Of a stretch of DNA of 64,000 nucleotides, positions 62,141 through 64,000 are shown piece after piece; within the stretch, counting starts at the first letter, position 1, and the number at the start of each line of letters is the position of its first letter. The stretch is from assembly GCA_030066985.1 (NCBI GenBank), contig JASJAN010000035.1, positions 19,876 through 83,875 of the forward strand, given 5' to 3'. The notes below the pieces were generated by a model. It had not been told where the DNA came from. It saw only the letters and a program-made list of their open reading frames with translations, and ran no database searches. The DNA comes from Desulfobacterales bacterium (lineage in GTDB: Bacteria > Desulfobacterota > Desulfobacteria > Desulfobacterales > JAHEIW01). The position numbers and the translations under genes were made by a program.

Positions 62141-62368
62141 ATGAATCGCTTGAGCTGTCATTTTGAAAGGATTTCAGATACGGTCGTGGGACTGTTTTTG
62201 CTTTTCCTCGGTCTAATACTCACAATAATTAGTTTTTCCATCCTTCCAGTGATTGGCTTGGTTATTGCCATTCCGGTGCTGGTTCTGGCTGTTTCATTCT
62301 TAGGCGCTAAAAAGAGCAAAGAGTGTGCCCTGGTCAGCAGGAAGGCAAGAAAACTGTTTACAGATTGA
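62141..62368 (+). CDS. Small membrane protein with one long hydrophobic region
   Basis: 75 aa, ATG after AATAAGGAG. Residues about 15-54 are hydrophobic ('TVVGLFLLFLGLILTIISF', 'ILPVIGLVIAIPVLVLAVSF'), probably two helices with a Pro turn. The ends are charged and carry two Cys (6 and 62). No known family. It sits just upstream of hgcA, separated by 280 bases. Confidence 0.65.
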   Translation: MNRLSCHFERISDTVVGLFLLFLGLILTIISFSILPVIGLVIAIPVLVLAVSFLGAKKSKECALVSRKARKLFTD

Positions 62369-62592
62369 TCACCGAATAAAAAACCCCTGTCGGCGTCAAG
62401 CCGCCGGAAAATCGCAACCGTTTCGAAGGCCATCGTGGCCTTCAGGGTTGAAATCAACAACGGCAGATAACCAACAGCCAATTTTCGCCATGAAACGCCC
62501 GATAAATATTGGGCGTTTTGATGTGGGCAAGCGCTCAGCCGACTGACCGCAATGCATGAACGCCGGAGTTGATTTGCCGTCAGTTTTTGCCC
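62369..62592 (+). other. Structured gap between the small membrane gene and hgcA
   Basis: Three hairpins are visible: CGGCG-TCAAGC-CGCCG near 62390; CAACC..GAAGGCCA-TCG-TGGCCTTC..GGTTG near 62415-62451; and AAACGCCC..GGGCGTTT near 62493-62519. The third could be a terminator for the small membrane gene. A riboswitch was considered but not supported. Confidence 0.4.
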
Positions 62593-62633
62593 TTGACCGG
62601 TGGGGTGGGATCGTATATCGTATATTTACGATA
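62593..62633 (+). promoter_or_regulatory. hgcA promoter with palindromic operator over the -10
   Basis: TTGACC at 62593-62598, 17-base spacer, TATCGT at 62616-62621. The palindrome TATCGTA-TATT-TACGATA (62616-62633) covers the -10 and start region. Such a site fits a repressor of the ArsR/SmtB or TetR kind. The direct repeat TCGTATATCGTATA precedes it. Confidence 0.6.
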
Positions 62634-62645
62634 AACCGACACGGG

Positions 62646-63863
62646 ATGTCTACCATGAACAATGATGGTACTAAACCAACCAGCTGCTGTGAAAAGCCAT
62701 CTCACGAATCGATGGGAATTCAGATCGCGGCCAAGCCAAACGAAGATGCTCTGCAAAATGACGTCTGCTGTGGATCTCCACCGGGTCCGGCAAGCAGCGA
62801 CTATGAAAAACCGGGTTACGCCCTGCTTGATTATGTTGAAGCGTTTGTTCAAACACCGGCCGGCCCAGTCCCACGTGTGAAAACGGCTTTACAGTGGCGC
62901 GATCATCTCGGCACGATTCAAGCACGTTTGGGAATCTATCGCGCACAATATAAGATTGCGCCAGGGCTGTATTGTGTTGGCAAACCGGATGCCCAAGCAC
63001 CCGTGCTGGTTACCGCTAACTATAAGTTGACTTTCGACGCCCTGCGCAAAGAACTCGAAACGGTCAGCGCATGGATATTGGTGCTGGACACCCACGGGGT
63101 TAATGTGTGGTGTGCTGCCGGCAAAGACCTATTTTCAACCACGGAGTTGATTGAACGGGTCCGGCACACGGATCTTAAAAAAATTGTCTCCCATAATCAG
63201 TTGATATTGCCACAACTGGCAGCCACAGGCGTTGCGGCCCATCATGTCAAAAAAGCAATCGGCATCAAGGTGATATATGGACCGGTGCGCGCGCATGACA
63301 TCCCAACATTTTTGGCCGATGACTTGATGCTAGCACCAGCGATGCGTCAGGTTACCTTCAACACCCTGGAGCGCGTGATTCTGATTCCGGTGGAATTGGC
63401 CCACTTGCCTAAACCTTCTTTTTGGGTTCTTCTGGTTGTCTTCGTGATTTCAGGAATTGGAACACAGGTGTTCTCTTTTTCCGCTGCTTGGGGGCGGGGG
63501 ATCATGCTGGCAGCTGCATATGGTACGGGCATTTTCGCTGGAGCCATCGTCACACCGACGCTTTTGCCCTGGATTCCGGGAAGATCATTTGCTGTCAAGG
63601 GTGCCATCATCGGGGGTGCCAGCGCAGTTGTAACAGTGGGGTTGCTTCGAACTGAATTGCAGTTTCTGGGCACCGTGGCGCTCGTGCTATGCACCATCGC
63701 TGTCAGCTCATATCTGGCGATGAACTTTACCGGATCCACCCCTTTTACGTCGCCCTCAGGAGTGGAGAAAGAAATGCGCAAAGCCATACCGTTGCAGGCA
63801 TCAGCCCTGCTGATAGCGCTGGTCGCCTGGATCGGCTCCGCCTTTTCAGGTTTGGCAAATTAA
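62646..63863 (+). CDS. hgcA: HgcA-type corrinoid protein (mercury methylation) with N-terminal Cys extension
   Basis: 405 aa from ATG 62646; the frame is open to 62556, but that would start before the promoter, and ATG 62655 is another choice. The cobalamin-binding domain has the exact HgcA motif 'NVWCAAGK' (Cys near 156), with 'VLVTANYKLTFDALRKEL' before it and 'QLAATGVAAHHVKKAIG' after it. The C-terminal 130 residues carry about five membrane helices, as in HgcA. The N-terminus adds 'SCCEKP' and 'CCGSPPGPASS'. HgcA with HgcB adds a methyl group to inorganic mercury. No hgcB follows in the remaining 137 bases and none is upstream. It may be a paralog with another methyl-transfer role. Confidence 0.85.
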   Translation: MSTMNNDGTKPTSCCEKPSHESMGIQIAAKPNEDALQNDVCCGSPPGPASSDYEKPGYALLDYVEAFVQTPAGPVPRVKTALQWRDHLGTIQARLGIYRAQYKIAPGLYCVGKPDAQAPVLVTANYKLTFDALRKELETVSAWILVLDTHGVNVWCAAGKDLFSTTELIERVRHTDLKKIVSHNQLILPQLAATGVAAHHVKKAIGIKVIYGPVRAHDIPTFLADDLMLAPAMRQVTFNTLERVILIPVELAHLPKPSFWVLLVVFVISGIGTQVFSFSAAWGRGIMLAAAYGTGIFAGAIVTPTLLPWIPGRSFAVKGAIIGGASAVVTVGLLRTELQFLGTVALVLCTIAVSSYLAMNFTGSTPFTSPSGVEKEMRKAIPLQASALLIALVAWIGSAFSGLAN

Positions 63864-63897
63864 ATTTAATTTTCGTGCCTTTTGTTATTATGCTTTG

Positions 63898-63985
63898 TTC
63901 ACCACGGATGACACGAAGTTCAGAAAGCGTTTCAATAGCAATTTTGAGGAGATCAATCTTTGTGTTATTCGTGAACTTCGTGGTT
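63898..63985. repeat. Class G inverted repeat (CACGAAG / CTTCGTG) after hgcA
   Basis: TTCACCACGGATGACACGAAG on the left, GTGTTATTCGTGAACTTCG and TGGT on the right. It occupies the place where hgcB is usually found. Confidence 0.75.
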
Positions 63986-64000
63986 ATATCGTAATTAATT

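Noticed and set aside
62380..62460. Possible cyclic di-GMP riboswitch
   Set aside because: The words GGCGTCAAGCC and GCCGCCGG recall GEMM parts but the conserved GGCAAACC and GACGCAAAGC are not present in order.
63689..63994. Frame after hgcA considered as hgcB
   Set aside because: It overlaps hgcA by over 170 bases, has none of the CxxCxxCxxxCP motifs, and ends in a class G repeat.

Overview
The window comes from a sulfate-reducing member of the Desulfobacterota, most like Desulfobacterales. The evidence is a complete sulfate-activation and reduction set (sat, aprBA, qmoABC), bacterial-type translation genes, a mercury-methylation corrinoid protein (hgcA), many PilZ/HDOD/YkgJ-type genes, and intergenic spacers filled with hairpin-forming repeats. 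No phage, transposase, rRNA or CRISPR array was seen. One tRNA is present (Gly, anticodon CCC, with encoded CCA).

Layout. (1) 1-9320: a plus-strand cluster of surface or envelope genes: a TPR/PEGA-like protein (cut by the window edge), a PEGA plus formylglycine-enzyme-like protein, a MotA/TolQ/ExbB-type channel subunit, an actin-like/FHA fusion, and two paralogous proteins that each join an Asp-containing N-terminal membrane helix and coiled coil to a von Willebrand A domain, followed by a zinc-ribbon membrane protein. I read this as an ion-driven stator-like machine with vWA domains where MotB/TolR have peptidoglycan-binding domains; this is the best candidate for an undescribed system. (2) 9421-19403: PilZ gene, then sat on plus, converging with aprB-aprA-qmoA-qmoB-qmoC on minus. 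(3) 20034-25888: three YkgJ-type cysteine-cluster proteins, an SDR with a damaged catalytic motif, a dGTPase-like HD protein, an HsdR_N-like protein and a TadA-like deaminase. (4) 26165-44828: the conserved translation and RNA-processing block infC-rpmI-rplT-pheS-pheT-merR-like-tRNA-Gly-rimP-nusA-infB-DUF503-rbfA-nrnA-truB-rpsO-pnp-M16 peptidase-dut. infC appears to start at an AUA codon. (5) 45194-58558: MBL hydrolase, TPR, a RelA/SpoT-like HD protein, HDOD protein, a membrane LonB with an overlapping partner of unknown function, a ClpP-like lipoprotein behind a sigma-54-type promoter, PilZ, a protein-lysine-methyltransferase-like gene, a class IV aminotransferase and trxB. (6) 58758-64000: a polytopic membrane protein, a glycosyltransferase, small Cys-rich and membrane proteins, and hgcA with a palindrome over its -10 box but no hgcB next to it.

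The spacers are as notable as the genes. At least five repeat families recur between genes: two classes of long nested inverted repeat (A and B), a short-motif class built from AGGTGTCA/TGACACCT (D), an AATTGGTTG class (F) and a CACGAAG/CTTCGTG class (G). They sit almost exclusively in gaps between genes and often directly abut stop or start codons. Several genes directly behind them have no visible Shine-Dalgarno sequence.

Sulfate is activated by Sat to APS; AprBA reduces APS to sulfite with electrons passed from menaquinol by QmoABC. The aprB and qmoA leaders share a 17-base motif at the same distance from the start codon, which suggests common control.
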